In this document: one piece after another, positions 50,270 through 61,282 of the stretch
How positions within the stretch are numbered: the first letter of the stretch is position 1
How the letters are laid out: every line of letters begins with the position of its first letter
From: Haliclona indistincta
Taxonomy: Eukaryota > Porifera > Demospongiae > Haplosclerida > Chalinidae
NCBI GenBank assembly: GCA_964017065.1
Contig: OZ024784.1
Coordinates: forward strand, 18,594,905 to 18,658,904
Direction of reading: 5' to 3'
Length of the DNA: 64,000 bases
The notes under the pieces: model-generated
Database searches by the model: none
What the model was told of the DNA's origin: nothing
The model's input: the letters and a program-made list of their open reading frames with translations, nothing else
Program-made: the position numbers and the translations under genes

Positions 50270-51150
50270 ATTGAGAAGTGAATGATGTTCTGTTGCAAGC
50301 TCAAGTATTTGCATGAATCGCTTTTTGTGCATTAATCTCAAGCTATGATGATTTTACATCATAGAAGAATGCTTACATTGTGCTTTATCACAAGCAACAC
50401 TCAAATATAAACTAAAACTGATGTGCCACTGCATCAAATTCAGTTGTGATTCTTTATAGGTCTATCTACATAATTTGAAGAGAATTGAACCATCATTAGT
50501 TGGAAGAAGTGTGAGTTACTGAAAGGCAAACAATCTACCAATACAGCGCTATTATTGGTATACACGTACTGTAGCAATCTTGCTTTGGAGTAACAAAAGA
50601 AGAAGAGTATTTGGTGCTCATTATGATCTCTATTATAATTATTGTATTAGTAAATATTATGATGCATTGGCTATGTAGGTACGGAGTAACCTCAGTCGTT
50701 TCCCAGAATTGTGTAGAAGTGTTAATATTAAAAATTTATACTCAGTTTGCTCACAAGTATAATTTGGGATGATACATTTTTGTTATAGAGAGTGGCATGC
50801 AGTGATAGTGATAGTGATGGTGGACTGTTGCCTATAACAAAATGGATCACAAGCCACAGCCACTCAACAAAGCGAAAAGCATGTTCAGGTATGAAAGCAT
50901 AGTACTATACTCATGCAGGAAAGGACATCACCTAGGATCAGTCAACACACCTGCAAAAGTATCTGGTCAGTGTAACATGTTATCATTTATTATTGTATAA
51001 TACCTGCAGAGAAACGTGAACATTACAGAATCTCATGTACATTACAGAATCTCATGATCGGAATTACATTGACCATACAGCTGTACATCGTCACCTAGTA
51101 AAGGTTCCGCATGCTCACTGCACATAATACATCCTCCTTGTCTTCTGCCT
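50270..51150. other. Element core, middle, no supported gene
   Basis: AT-rich sequence with no convincing coding region. Minus-strand 51129-51042 encodes GGCIMCSEHAEPLLGDDVQL, which could be an exon fragment, but nothing joins to it. Confidence 0.4.
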
Positions 51151-51156
51151 ATCTGA

Positions 51157-51577
51157 AGCATGAGAATAGGACATATGAAGCGTAGGACATATGAACAAAG
51201 AGTGAGAGAGGTGGAGAGAGCATCCTTCGTACCTATTGTACTGTCTGCTACTGGAGGCATGGGCAAACAAGCTTCTGTGTTCTATAAACGCCTCGCCTCT
51301 CTGCTGGCTGAAAAGAGGGATACATCCTACAGTGCCACAATGAACTGGCTTCGTTGCACGATTACATTTTCCCTGTTGCGATCGGCTGTTCAATGTATCC
51401 GTGGTGCCCGTTCCGCTTATCACAGACCGGATACGAGCACTAACGTGGATTATGCTTTGTCTTTGTCTAACTTTGCTAACTGAACTATTTTTGTCTATTT
51501 TTTCACTGTCCTATTTTGTTGGTTCCACTGCTTTATTTTGTTGACTATTGTACTGGTTACCATAAAAAAAAAAAAAC
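51157..51577 (+). mobile_element. 3' end of a retrotransposon (ORF C-terminus plus poly(A))
   Basis: A frame ending at 51483 reads YEQRVREVERASFVPIVLSA, then TGGMGKQASVFYKRLASLLA and NWLRCTITFSLLRSAVQCIRG. That pattern (REVE..SF.PLV.S.TGGMG....FYKRLA..L) is the extreme C-terminus of retroelement polyproteins abundant in sponges and cnidarians. It is followed by a short 3' UTR and a poly(A) run at 51565-51577, with a second A30 tract at 51602-51631. Only the 3' end is present, typical of 5'-truncated non-LTR insertions. Confidence 0.65.
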
Positions 51578-51596
51578 TATAGTAGTAGTACTGTAC

Positions 51597-51634
<38 letters not shown>

Positions 51635-51716
51635 ATTTATTTTTATTGAGCAAAAGCAATAATAGATAATGAAGCAGATGAAAAGTTATAGTACAAAATG
51701 GAATGTGATACAAACC

Positions 51717-52165
51717 CTATCTAGCTAACATAAGGTGAGGAGCAGAGCCAAGGGAACCCATGACAGAGGCAGCATTTCCTCGTTGAACAGCAACTGACAT
51801 TCTTTGTAGTATGTGGACTGTGGCCTCTTCTTCCCCCGTTGCTTGGGTCAACCGACGTCCAAGATCTTTAATGAAACAGAAGTTCATAGTAGCAGGTCCC
51901 AGAACTCCACTAGTCTCAACTGCCACAAATGTAAAGCAAGCAATAGGACGAGGTCAAGTTTGAATACTTAATTATCTTTCTTTCTTCCGCTGCTGCAGCC
52001 ACAGCTCCCGCCTCTCTCGCAGCCAAATGTAGGTATGAAGGTGCAAATGTGTCTGTCACAGTAGCATCCCAAACCAGATGTTTTCCACTTTTCCAAGGAA
52101 CAGATGTGATACCATCAGAACGCTTCCCATCAGTTCGACTGACACCTACAGGTTTAATAATAATT
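51717..52165 (-). pseudogene. Broken retroelement ORF C-terminus
   Basis: On the minus strand from about 52160: DGKRSDGITSVPWKSGKHLV followed by WDATVTDTFAPSYLHLAARE. After a 1-bp frameshift near 51940 it continues AVETSGVLGPATMNF and MSVAVQRGNAASVMGSL to a stop at 51717. The KR.DG....PW..GK.LVWD.TV.DT.A pattern and QRGNA ending belong to the nuclease-like C-terminus of invertebrate retroelement proteins. The reverse transcriptase part is absent. It faces the + strand fragment across a poly(A) junction. Confidence 0.6.
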
Positions 52166-52169
52166 TATA

Positions 52170-52805
52170 ATAATAAATAATTTATTAATAATATTATTAA
52201 TTTATTATTTGCACACAATGCATGGTGCTTTTGTCTCCAGACAAGGATACACTTCCAAATCAAGTATTACAACCAGTGTTTAGCGGCAATGCTGATTTAG
52301 TCGACAATTCCCTCTTTGCAACAAGCAAATTTTCAAGAAGAGATCTCTGGATCAACTGCTTTCCCAGAAAGGAAAGGCCATCAGATGAGTCAGTTTGTTA
52401 GTGGATGTATGTTAAAATTCTTCCAATATTTTCAGTGAATGCCTGTCAGTTTAAGCGAGATTTTATTAGAATTAATGTAAAAAATCAGAGAAGAAGTTGC
52501 TATCATAATTGTAATCATAATAATACATATACATGCAGCCAAAACTACGGAAGATTGTATCGGGACTAGTTAGGAAAGTTTTTTTAGACTAATTGTTCGA
52601 GTTTCTTGTGGTGCAGCGGATATGTGGCCACTTCAACTAATAATGTGGCCACAACTAATAATGTGGCCACTATGTGGCCACTTCACCTGTCCACTAATAA
52701 ATTATGTGCTATTTCCGGAGGCAAGACTTTCAATAATCGGAATGTATGACTTGTTATTGTATGCTTTTGTAATTGTGCAGGCAATGAAATGTCTAATTCA
52801 ATTAT
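52170..52805. other. Element core, right part, no gene
   Basis: AT-rich with short local repeats (ATGTGGCCACTTCAACTAAT-type at 52621-52690; TAATAATTTATAATAATAAA near 52155-52205). Nothing coding is supported. Confidence 0.45.
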
Positions 52806-52946
52806 GTATAAAATGAGATTTGACATCTGCACATGCACCTCTAGAAGAAACTCACATGTAGAAATTGGTCAGTCATTTCCACACCCAGCAATAAGGCGGA
52901 GTGTGTTGTGCTATCAGTAAAATTAATATCAACGTACAAAATCTTA
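52806..52946 (-). repeat. Isolated inverted copy of the 161-bp satellite unit
   Basis: One diverged unit in the orientation of the right array, but separated from it by about 850 bp of unrelated sequence. It marks an internal boundary of the right arm. Confidence 0.9.
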
Positions 52947-53792
52947 TCAAAATCTGAAGAAGCTGCTTACTTTGTTTGTAAAACAGGTATGTATATTATT
53001 ACTCATGCATCACTTATTGATAATCACCACTGCATTATGTTGAATATACATGTACTACTTGATATAATTCAAATATCAGGCTCCATATTATTACGAACTC
53101 TATATTAACTTACCTGTGTGACTCAAAGGTCATTCTACTGTCACATTAATAATAATGCATCCGTTACATTTACAAGTATATAAACCAGGACAGTTTACAG
53201 TCTGTCAAAGGCTATACCCATGCATTACTGTAACATTAATACTTAAACTCTTATAAGTGACGTGCATGCACAATCACACTAGTCCACTGTACTGCCTGCA
53301 TAGTCCACTGGACTGCCTGCATACCACAATATTGCATACCGTATAATTATCAAATGCACATTATCATTCGCATAAGCTCTAGATCTATGAGTATAGTACT
53401 AGTTTAGCTATAGTTATAGCCAGTCATTATCATAATGCATACTCAAAAGACCCACATAATGAACTTTAGAAACATAATAGTACTCCTCATTATTACTCAA
53501 CATAATTATATACAAAAAGCAGCCATAATAGTACACACTTATAGTATTCTGCATGCCATCCACTATTTTAGGCAGAGCTAAATGGCTGCAGTTACCATAA
53601 TAATAATTTATCATGCTTAATAAGCTACGTTGCACTGATGAGGACCAGAAAGTCTGAAGCAGATGATTCAGTATTTATATTAGTTGTCTGTCTGCAGCTG
53701 CAACAGTTTAGAACAAGTTTGCACAATCCATAATATATAATCGAAAAATTAGATTGATTCAGTGCATAAAATAGGAAATAGTTAAAAGAAGA
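52947..53792. other. Spacer inside the right arm
   Basis: AT-rich DNA between the isolated satellite unit and the right array. I see no gene or repeat of note. Confidence 0.5.
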
Positions 53793-55112
53793 CATGTAGA
53801 AATTGGTCAGTCATTGCCACACCCAGCAATAAGGCGGAGTGTGTTGTTATCGGTAAAATCAACGTACAAAAGCTTATTGCTGGGTCCTGGAAACACCTAG
53901 AAGGATAGAAAATGAGATTTGACATCTGCACATGCACCTCTAGAAGAAACTCACATGTAGAAATTGGTCAGTCATTGCCACACCCAGCAATAAGGCGGAG
54001 TGTGTTGTTATCGGTAAAATCAACGTACAAAAGCTTATTGCTGGGTCCTGGAAACACCTAGAAGGATAGAAAATGAGATTTGACATCTGCACATGCACCT
54101 CTAGAAGAAACTCACATGTAGAAATTGGTCAGTCATTGCCACACCCAGCAATAAGGCGGAGTGTGTTGTTATCGGTAATATCAACGTCCAAAAGCTTATT
54201 GCTGGGTCCTGGAAACACCTAGAAGGATAGAAAATGAGGTTTGACATCTGCACATGTACCTCTAGAAGAAACTCACATGTAGAAATTGATCAGTCATTGC
54301 CACGCCCAGCAATAAGGCAGAGTGTGCTGTTATCGGTAAAATCAATGTACAAATTCTTATTGCTGGGTCCAGGAAACACCTAGAAGAATAGAAAATGAGA
54401 TTTGACATCTGCACATGTACCTCTAGAAGGAACTCACATGTAGAAATTGATCAGTCATTGCCACGCCCAGCAATAAGGCAGAGTGTGCTGTTATCGGTAA
54501 AATCAATGTACAAATTCTTATTGCTGGGTCCAGGAAACACCTAGAAGAATAGAAAATGAGATTTGACATCTGCACATGTACCTCTAGAAGGAACTCACAT
54601 GTAGAAATTGATCAGTCATTGCCACGCCCAGCAATAAGGCAGAGTGTGTCGTTATCGGTAAATATCAACGTACAAAATCTTATTGCTGGGTCCAGGAAAC
54701 ACCTAGAAGAATAGAAAATGAGATTTGACATCTGCACATGTACCTCTAGAAGAAACTCACATGTAGAAGTTGATCAGTCATTGCCACGCCCATATAAGGC
54801 AGAGTGTGCTGTTATCGGTAAAATCAATGTACAAATTCTTATTGCTGGGTCCAGGAAACACCTAGAAGAATAGAAAATGAGATTTGACATCTGCACATGT
54901 ACCTCTAGAAGGAACTCACATGTAGAAATTGATCAGTCATTGCCACACCCAGCAATAAGGCGGAGTGTGTCGTTATCGGTAAATATCAACGTACAAAATC
55001 TTATTGCTGGGTCTAGGAAACACCTAGAAGAATAGAAAATGAGATTTGACATCTGCACATGCACCTCTAGAAGAAACTCACATGTAGAAGTTGATCAGTC
55101 ATTGCCACGCCC
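53793..55112 (-). repeat. 161-bp satellite array, right arm (about 8.2 copies)
   Basis: Inverted counterpart of the array at 47583-48947; GAAATTG(G/A)TCAGTCATTGCC recurs about every 161 bp. Two subtypes exist (AATAAGGCGG with AAAGCTTATT, and AATAAGGCAG with AAATTCTTATT), arranged in blocks, which suggests local amplification. Confidence 0.96.
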
Positions 55113-55427
55113 ACATTGAAAGTGAAAATAATAAAAATAATAGCTAGGGAGAAATCAGTAGTTAAACAAATAAACTGCTGGATTATTTAATTGTTTTCTA
55201 TACAGCAAGTAGATACTGACTCACTGTGAGTGCTGCTTCACTTCTTGGCGCACCTAGCTCCCTAGTGCTTGCGCGTCCATTGTATTATACTATTCTGGAT
55301 GCGTACACGGAGCGCACAATTAGTGTATGTGATATCACAACTCAATGTACGACATGTACATTCTTGTGGTTTCTAATGAATGTGGTGCTGGCGAATGTGG
55401 TGCTGGCTTCAGCCGGGTGTCTCAGCC

Positions 55428-56405
55428 AGTGTGGCTTACTGCTTGTGATTCTTTGAAAGTCGCTGTGTCTTGTGAGTGGTAGTACATTCCTCATACAAGT
55501 AGAGGTTGCAGTCGAGACACTTCGTAGCAGCTGGGTTGTCATCAATTTCATTCTCACACGACAGCAGGTAAGTGTGGAGCCTCCTCTGAATTCGAGTCAC
55601 GTTGAGTACATGTAGCTCTATTTGGTTAGTGGCAGTGAAATTAGTAGTGAACCTCTCCACTCCCTTGGATGGTAGATCATGCTGTGTGATATGTTGGACA
55701 AGTCACTGTGTGCTCTATTATGTAAAAATTATGCAATTGTGTGAAATAAAGCACAAATTTAAATTTTTGCAAAAGAGAGAGAACAGGAGAAGTAGACCCA
55801 AGGACACAAGGTTAGGTTACATACACACACAAAAAAACAAATAGTATATATGTGCTTGGCATGGGCGCAGGATACAAGAAAAAAATATATTTTGTACATG
55901 TATCATAAAGTTAACGAGAGGACGACCATGATAGTTCTGTTCTTGCATAAAAGATGATCTGCGAGGCGCTCACAAATTTATTCCGGGCTGAGTCAAGAAT
56001 GGAGGTTGCAGACTTTGCTCAAGTTCACAAAGATGCAAAATATCATCTACGTACCATGCCGCTCCAGCATTACTCATATACGGCATGAATCACGAGTCTA
56101 TAGATCTTAACAATCACGACATGCATTCTGCATACTGACAAGGTTCATGCTGGGAACGATCGACGATTATAGTATTACCACTATCAAACTATCTAATAGA
56201 ACTTGTATACATTGATATGCTAGAGTAGACTACTACAAGTCTACAACTGTAGAATTTTAGCCATGCAGTCCTTTATACTTTTTGAAGTTGATTGCAATGA
56301 TCTATCAAGACACTCCTCACAGAAGGTGTGGAAACAAGGTAGTGTCTCAGAAGTGTTGAACAGCTCCAGACAGACTGGACAGATCAGCTCCTGGTTGAGA
56401 CTTTT
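55428..56405 (-). pseudogene. Truncated TRIM pseudogene (copy of TRIM 3)
   Basis: The RING part (56400-56300: [33 protein letters not shown]) lacks a start codon. The following intron-like stretch (56030-56280) is clearly related to the TRIM 3 intron (58270-58500). The second exon begins around 55700 with a broken CPTYHTA-stop, carries B-box remnants ([20 protein letters not shown]) and ends abruptly at the 9-bp repeat beside the 8.2-kb element. Retained intron shows DNA-level duplication, not retroposition. Confidence 0.8.
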
Positions 56406-56731
56406 ATATCAATGACTCAGTACTGTTACCATTTTGTATTTACTACTCTAGTGTTACCATAGCTACTGGAGTATTATTATTGTATATTCATTAATAAATT
56501 TGTGAAATTTTATACTGCAAATTTGATGACCTTTCTACATCAAGGACATCACATTATTTCAACTCAGTACAGGCTACATTACTGCATAGTTAATTTTATA
56601 ACTGAGCAAAATTAATTTCATTATACTTAGCTTGCCTTCGCTCCCATTTCTATTTATTGTTGACCAAGGGTCATTTTATATGATACATAATAAACATGAT
56701 GATGACACAGTAATTGGGCGATATGAATGTG
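56406..56731. other. Spacer 3' of TRIM 3
   Basis: AT-rich stretch between the pseudogene and TRIM 3; TTTATT (minus AATAAA) around 56650 could be a polyadenylation signal. No gene seen. Confidence 0.45.
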
Positions 56732-58696
56732 TCAGTAGTCAGGTAGAATTGTCAGCTGATTGATATCCAACTGACGTGATGTGCTAGTAGGCTCTGAGAA
56801 CTGTACAAATGCACATCCTGCAGGTGGCTGCTGCTTGACATTATAATAGCCCCAGTGACGGCCATTGTAGTGATTTTGTGCATAATCAACCACAATTCCT
56901 TGCTGTTCATTGAATGACACTTTAGTACCAACTGATATTTCATATTTCAAGTTTAGCTGATAGGGATTTGCCTGTACTCCATTGATCTCCACTGATACCT
57001 TCACCGTGGGCACTGCAGCTGATGGCGGACTGGTTGATTGCCCAGGTTGAGGGTAACGAGTGATGAAGTATTGAACGGACCATGTGTTATTACCAGACGA
57101 TGAGACAATTACAGGACAGGAGTCGCCTGACGACAGTGTGACAGTAACAGCAGGCTCTAATTTGAAAACATTAGAAACATTGCTTAGATATATTTGAAAG
57201 GAATTCTTTCCAAGAAGAGAAGAATTGGGAGGGTCAGGGGAGCACATTATACCATTGGCTATAGCATCAGCTGATAAAGACTGGATTTTACTGTTGAGAG
57301 GGTTATCAGCTGACAGAGACACCTCCCATAGTGGAGCATGGACAATCCTGACCTTGTGTTTACGAATAGTCTCTAGCTGCTGTATCACCTGCTTGCTCAT
57401 CATGGCTAGGTCAGTATTGCTGGCTGAGGAGAGTTGCTGCTGAGTGAAGGAGCGAGCATTAGTCAATCGAGTCTGAGAGAACTGGAGGGACTCCTCATCA
57501 GCTAACAGCTGCTTGGTGCGTACTGAACTAGCTGTGGCAAGATCTGAGAGAACAGCAGCTTTATGACGCTTCAAGTCATCGATTTGTAGCTGTAAGTCTT
57601 GAATATGATTATCAAAATACTGTTTAACCTTGGTTTCTTCATCAACTAGCCTCTGTGTCTCATTTTCACTGGCTTGATGTACACACTCTAGATGACCCTT
57701 ATACTCAGCTTCTTTCCCATCTGTACTAGATACCAGCCTCTTGATCTTCTTGGTGAGCTCCTCTCTGACATCCTTGATAAAGGTGTAGTCATGCTGCTTG
57801 TGAGTGACAATGGCACAGTCTCGACAGATGACCTCCTGACAGGTCCTGCAGTACAGCTTCAGCTCTTCTTCATCATGATCAGAACACAAGCGTTTCTGTC
57901 CTAGTTGTTTCAATCCTGTCTTCTTAAGCTCAGCCAGTGTGGCTAGCTTGTGATTCTTTGAAAGTCGCTGTGTCTTGTGAGTGGTAGTACATTCTTCACA
58001 CAAGTAGAGGTTGCAGTCGAGACACTTCGTAGCAGCTGGGTTGTCATCAATTTCATTCTCACACTTGACGACAGCAGGTGTGGAGGAATCATTCAGGTTT
58101 AGTAGCTCTATTTGGTTATTGGCAGTGAAGTTAGTAGTGAAGCCCTCCGCTCCCTTGGATGGTAGATCATGCCGTGTGCGACATGTTGGACAAGTCACTG
58201 TGTCGGCTTGCTCTATTATGTAAAAAATACTAAAAATCATGAACTGCAATAATGCTTCACAAAAAAAGAGCAAAATGTCAGCTACGTACCATGCCGCTCT
58301 GGCATTACTGACACATAAAGCACACATGAACTTATTGCATGAATCACGAGTCTAGATCTTGACAATCACGAAATTTTGAATACTGACAAGGTTCATGCTG
58401 GGAACGATCGATGATAATAATAGTATATTACCACTATCAAACTATCTAATAGAACTTGTATACATTATTATGCGAGGATACTACAAGTCTACAACTGTAT
58501 AATTTTAGACTTTTTTACTTTTAGAAGTTGACTGCAATGATCTATCGAGACACTCCTCGCAGAAGGTGTGGAGACAAGGTAGTGTCTTAGGAGTCTTGAA
58601 CAGCTCCAGACAGACTGGACACGTTAGCTCCTGGCGAGACAGTCGCTCCTTAGGTAGTGACTTCGCATGCTTTCTAGATCTCCTTCTTCCCGACAT
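56732..58696 (-). CDS. TRIM-family RING/B-box protein 3
   Basis: Exon 1 (58519-58696: MSGRRRSRKHAKSLPKERLS then the [24 protein letters not shown]) joins exon 2 (56732-58212) at phase 1 across a 306-bp intron, 552 residues. Second half of the RING is CPTCRTRHDLPSKGAEG. Next come a B-box1-like module ([20 protein letters not shown]), B-box2 ([20 protein letters not shown]), a coiled coil and a filamin-like Ig (PTVKVSVEINGVQANPYQLN). The C-terminal module (VGTKVSFNEQQGIVVDYAQN ... QLDINQLTIL) is variant. A basic, Arg/Ser/Lys-rich N-terminus precedes the RING, unlike its paralogues. Lacks the long acidic linker of TRIM 1 and 2. Predicted ubiquitin ligase. Confidence 0.85.
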
Positions 58697-58779
58697 TTTG
58701 TAGGAGGCGGAGCACGTGGAATTGCTCGCTTTGCAAACACACTCTTAATTTTACAAAAATAACATTATAATAATTTATT

Positions 58780-60506
58780 TTATTCAGTCAGAACTGTTAG
58801 CAAATCCATCTCAAGCTGGTTGGAGGTCCCATTATCCCATTTCACTGAAGCATGATTAGGAGCCAGACTAACTACTCGGTGCCTGCCGGAATGATACGAT
58901 TGAAAAGCGGCTACAGTTCCTTGCTGGCTGGAATCATGTAGTTCCACTCTAGTGCCAACTGCCATTTCTTTTCTTAGCTGTAGCTTGAAGGGACTATTCT
59001 TTGCCTGCACTCCATTGACTTTCACTGACACCTTCACTGTGGCTAATGCAGTCGCTGCCCTACTGCGTGGCTGTGCTGTATTCATCTCATCATCAGAAGA
59101 GTCCATGTCATCATTATGAGGCTGGGGATAGTTAGCGATGAAGTACGTGACTGACCAGTGACTACCAGATGGTTCGATCTTGACTGGACAGGATTCACCA
59201 GATGATAAAGTGACTGCCACTGCAGGATCAAGTTTGAGATTCTTGGAGACTTGGTTGATAATCTGGAAAGTATTCTTGCCGAGCAGAGCACCATTATTAA
59301 TCTGACATTGTACACGATTAGCAACATCATCAACTAAGAGTGTTTGGATTTGACTGCTGGTTGGATCTTTTTCCGAAAGCCACACTCCCCACAACGAATT
59401 ATTGATTGATGTGAGCTTATGTTTGCGGAGTGTCTCTAGTTGCTGTATCACATGCTTGCTCATCATGGCTAGGTCAGTGCTACTGGCTGAGGAGAGTTGC
59501 TGCTGAGCGAAGGAGCGAGCGCTAGTCAAAAGAGTATGAGAAATTTGAAGGGACTCCTCATCAGCTAACAGCTGCTTCGTATGAACAGCACTAGCTTGAT
59601 AAAGGTTATTAAGAACAGTAGCTCTGTGTTGCTGTAAAGCATCAAGAAGACGTTGTAATTCTTCAACGTGTTGGTCAAAAAACATGTTGATGCTGGCTTT
59701 TTCAGTAGCTAGCTTCTGTTTCTCTTTCTCACGAACCAGAGGAATGCTGTCTTGAAGACCTTGACACTTAGCTTCCTTCCTGCTCATACTAGCCACTAAT
59801 CTCTCCATCTTCATGATGAGCTCCTCTCTGACGTCCTTGATGAAGGTGTAGTCATGTTGCTTGTGAGTGACAATGGTGCAGTCTCGACAGATGACCTCCT
59901 GACAGGTCCTGCAGTACAGCTTCAGCTCTTCTCCCTCGTGATCAGCACAGTAGCGTTTCTGCTCCAGCTGTTTCGTTCCTCCTTCCTTGAGCTCAGCCAG
60001 TGTGGCTATCTTGTGGTTCCTAGTCCCTTTTCGTCCCTTATGTTCCACTGTGCACTCTTTACAAAGATAATGGTTACAGACTAGACACTTTGCAGCAGCT
60101 GGGTTGTCATGGTCCATATCCTCACACTTGAAGACAGCAGCTACTGGTGCTGTGGTACCAGGTGAGGTATCAGCTGTGCTGTTGTGTATGGTGAGTAATT
60201 CCACTAGAGAGGCAGTGGTGAAGTTAGTAGTGAAGCCCTCCACTCCCTTGGATGGTAGATCATGTTGTATGCGACATGTTGGACACTCAACTGCTCCTGA
60301 ACATTAAATTAGATCACAAGACTGGCTAGGTATAGCTATAGCTTACCCTTAGGCTTATCAATGCATTTCTCTAATGTTCCCTTCAGGCACTCCTCACAGA
60401 AGGTGTGGAGACAAGGCAGTGTCTTAGGAGTCTTGAACAGCTCCAGACAGACTGGACACGTCAGTTCTTCGTTAAATCCCTTCGCTAGCGACTTCGGTGT
60501 AGCCAT
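58780..60506 (-). CDS. TRIM-family RING/B-box protein 4
   Basis: Exon 1 (60347-60506, starts [20 protein letters not shown]) and exon 2 (58780-60296) join at phase 1 across a 50-bp intron, 558 residues. RING, B-box1-like ([20 protein letters not shown]), B-box2 ([20 protein letters not shown]), coiled coil (about 225-330), a short linker with no acidic insert, filamin-like Ig ([20 protein letters not shown]) and the C-terminal [16 protein letters not shown]...[11 protein letters not shown] module. The RING exon resembles TRIM 1 while the downstream half resembles TRIM 3, so mosaic ancestry by gene conversion is possible. Its promoter lies next to a MITE. Confidence 0.87.
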
Positions 60507-60609
60507 ACCCTACTGCCATTTGTCATGTAGACAAAACGTGTACTCCGCCCTGTGTCACGCCTTCTCCTGTGTCGAGGCCACGTGTGGTTAGCCCATCTAT
60601 GGTTAGCCC

Positions 60610-60981
60610 TAGCCTCGTCCCCAGTCCCTCAAAGGAGGGCCTGGTATACACTGACTGCGCATGCTCCAGATTTCCCAGATTTTCTGGGGAAATAGGATAC
60701 CTTCGGTACACGTCCGTACCACGTATGACGTAGTAAATAATACATCTGACTGTCAGTGAACACACGGCTGCTGGTCAGCTACGCTCGAGCCCCTCCTAGA
60801 GCATTACAGAGATGTCGTTTGAGGATGCTCTATCTTTTGCGCTCCAGTCGTTGGTGTGTGCGTGTACCTTCGTGCTGAAGGTCGACTCCTGTAATTAATA
60901 CTTCATCATGCGCACGTGTTTTCCCGCGCGTGCGCAGTCAGTGTATACCAGGCCCTCCTTTGAGGGACTGGGAACGAGGCT
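60610..60981. mobile_element. 372-bp MITE-like element with 11-bp flanking repeat
   Basis: Ends are inverted copies (TAGCCTCGT...CCCAGTCCCTC...; GAGGGACTGGGAACGAGGCTA), together about 55 bp. ATGGTTAGCCC lies directly on both sides (60599-60609 and 60982-60992), consistent with a target-site duplication of 9-11 bp. No coding capacity. It sits 100 bp upstream of TRIM 4. Confidence 0.85.
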
Positions 60982-60992
60982 ATGGTTAGCCC

Positions 60993-61280
60993 CAGCATTT
61001 CAGTGTACGAGAGTGGGAATATCATTGCAGTCACAGAGAATGAGCTCGAGGATTTGTTTAAAGTAGAGTCGAAAATGAAAAGACAGCCACTGAAAAGTGA
61101 TAGACTAAATCCATGCAGATCCACTGCACTGTATCTTGGTATAGTGAAGAAGGGAGTGGGGCGTGTTTAGAAGGGGGCTGAGGGGGCTTGAGCACCCCCC
61201 TCAGCAAAAAAGTTTTAATTATTCATTGCATTAAAGTACACTGTGGCTATAAATTTATCATAATTATCATTGCCGATAGG
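60993..61280 (+). other. Spacer with a short open frame
   Basis: A 62-codon frame (60982-61170) including IIAVTENELEDLFKVESKMK continues from the MITE's flanking repeat; I recognise nothing in it. At 61171-61205 a G-rich/C-rich hairpin (GGGGGCTTGAGCACCCCCC) is present. Confidence 0.3.
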
Positions 61281-61282
61281 TA

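Larger units (their letters stand above)
47218..55418. mobile_element. 8.2-kb composite fold-back transposon with inverted satellite arrays
   Basis: Terminal inverted repeats of about 41 bp: left 47218-47264 (ACCCGGCCGGCTGAAGCCAG...), right 55378-55418, identical except for a 4-bp CCGG duplication on the left. Each TIR contains two direct copies of GCCAGCACCACATTC. Immediately outside is the 9-bp direct repeat GTCTCAGCC (47209-47217 and 55419-55427), as expected for a target-site duplication. Inside the termini are two oppositely oriented arrays of a 161-bp satellite, then a core of about 3.9 kb with gene-like exons and retroelement fragments. Architecture recalls Foldback/Galileo elements; a 9-bp duplication also suits Mutator-like transposons. 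No transposase was recognised. Confidence 0.75.
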
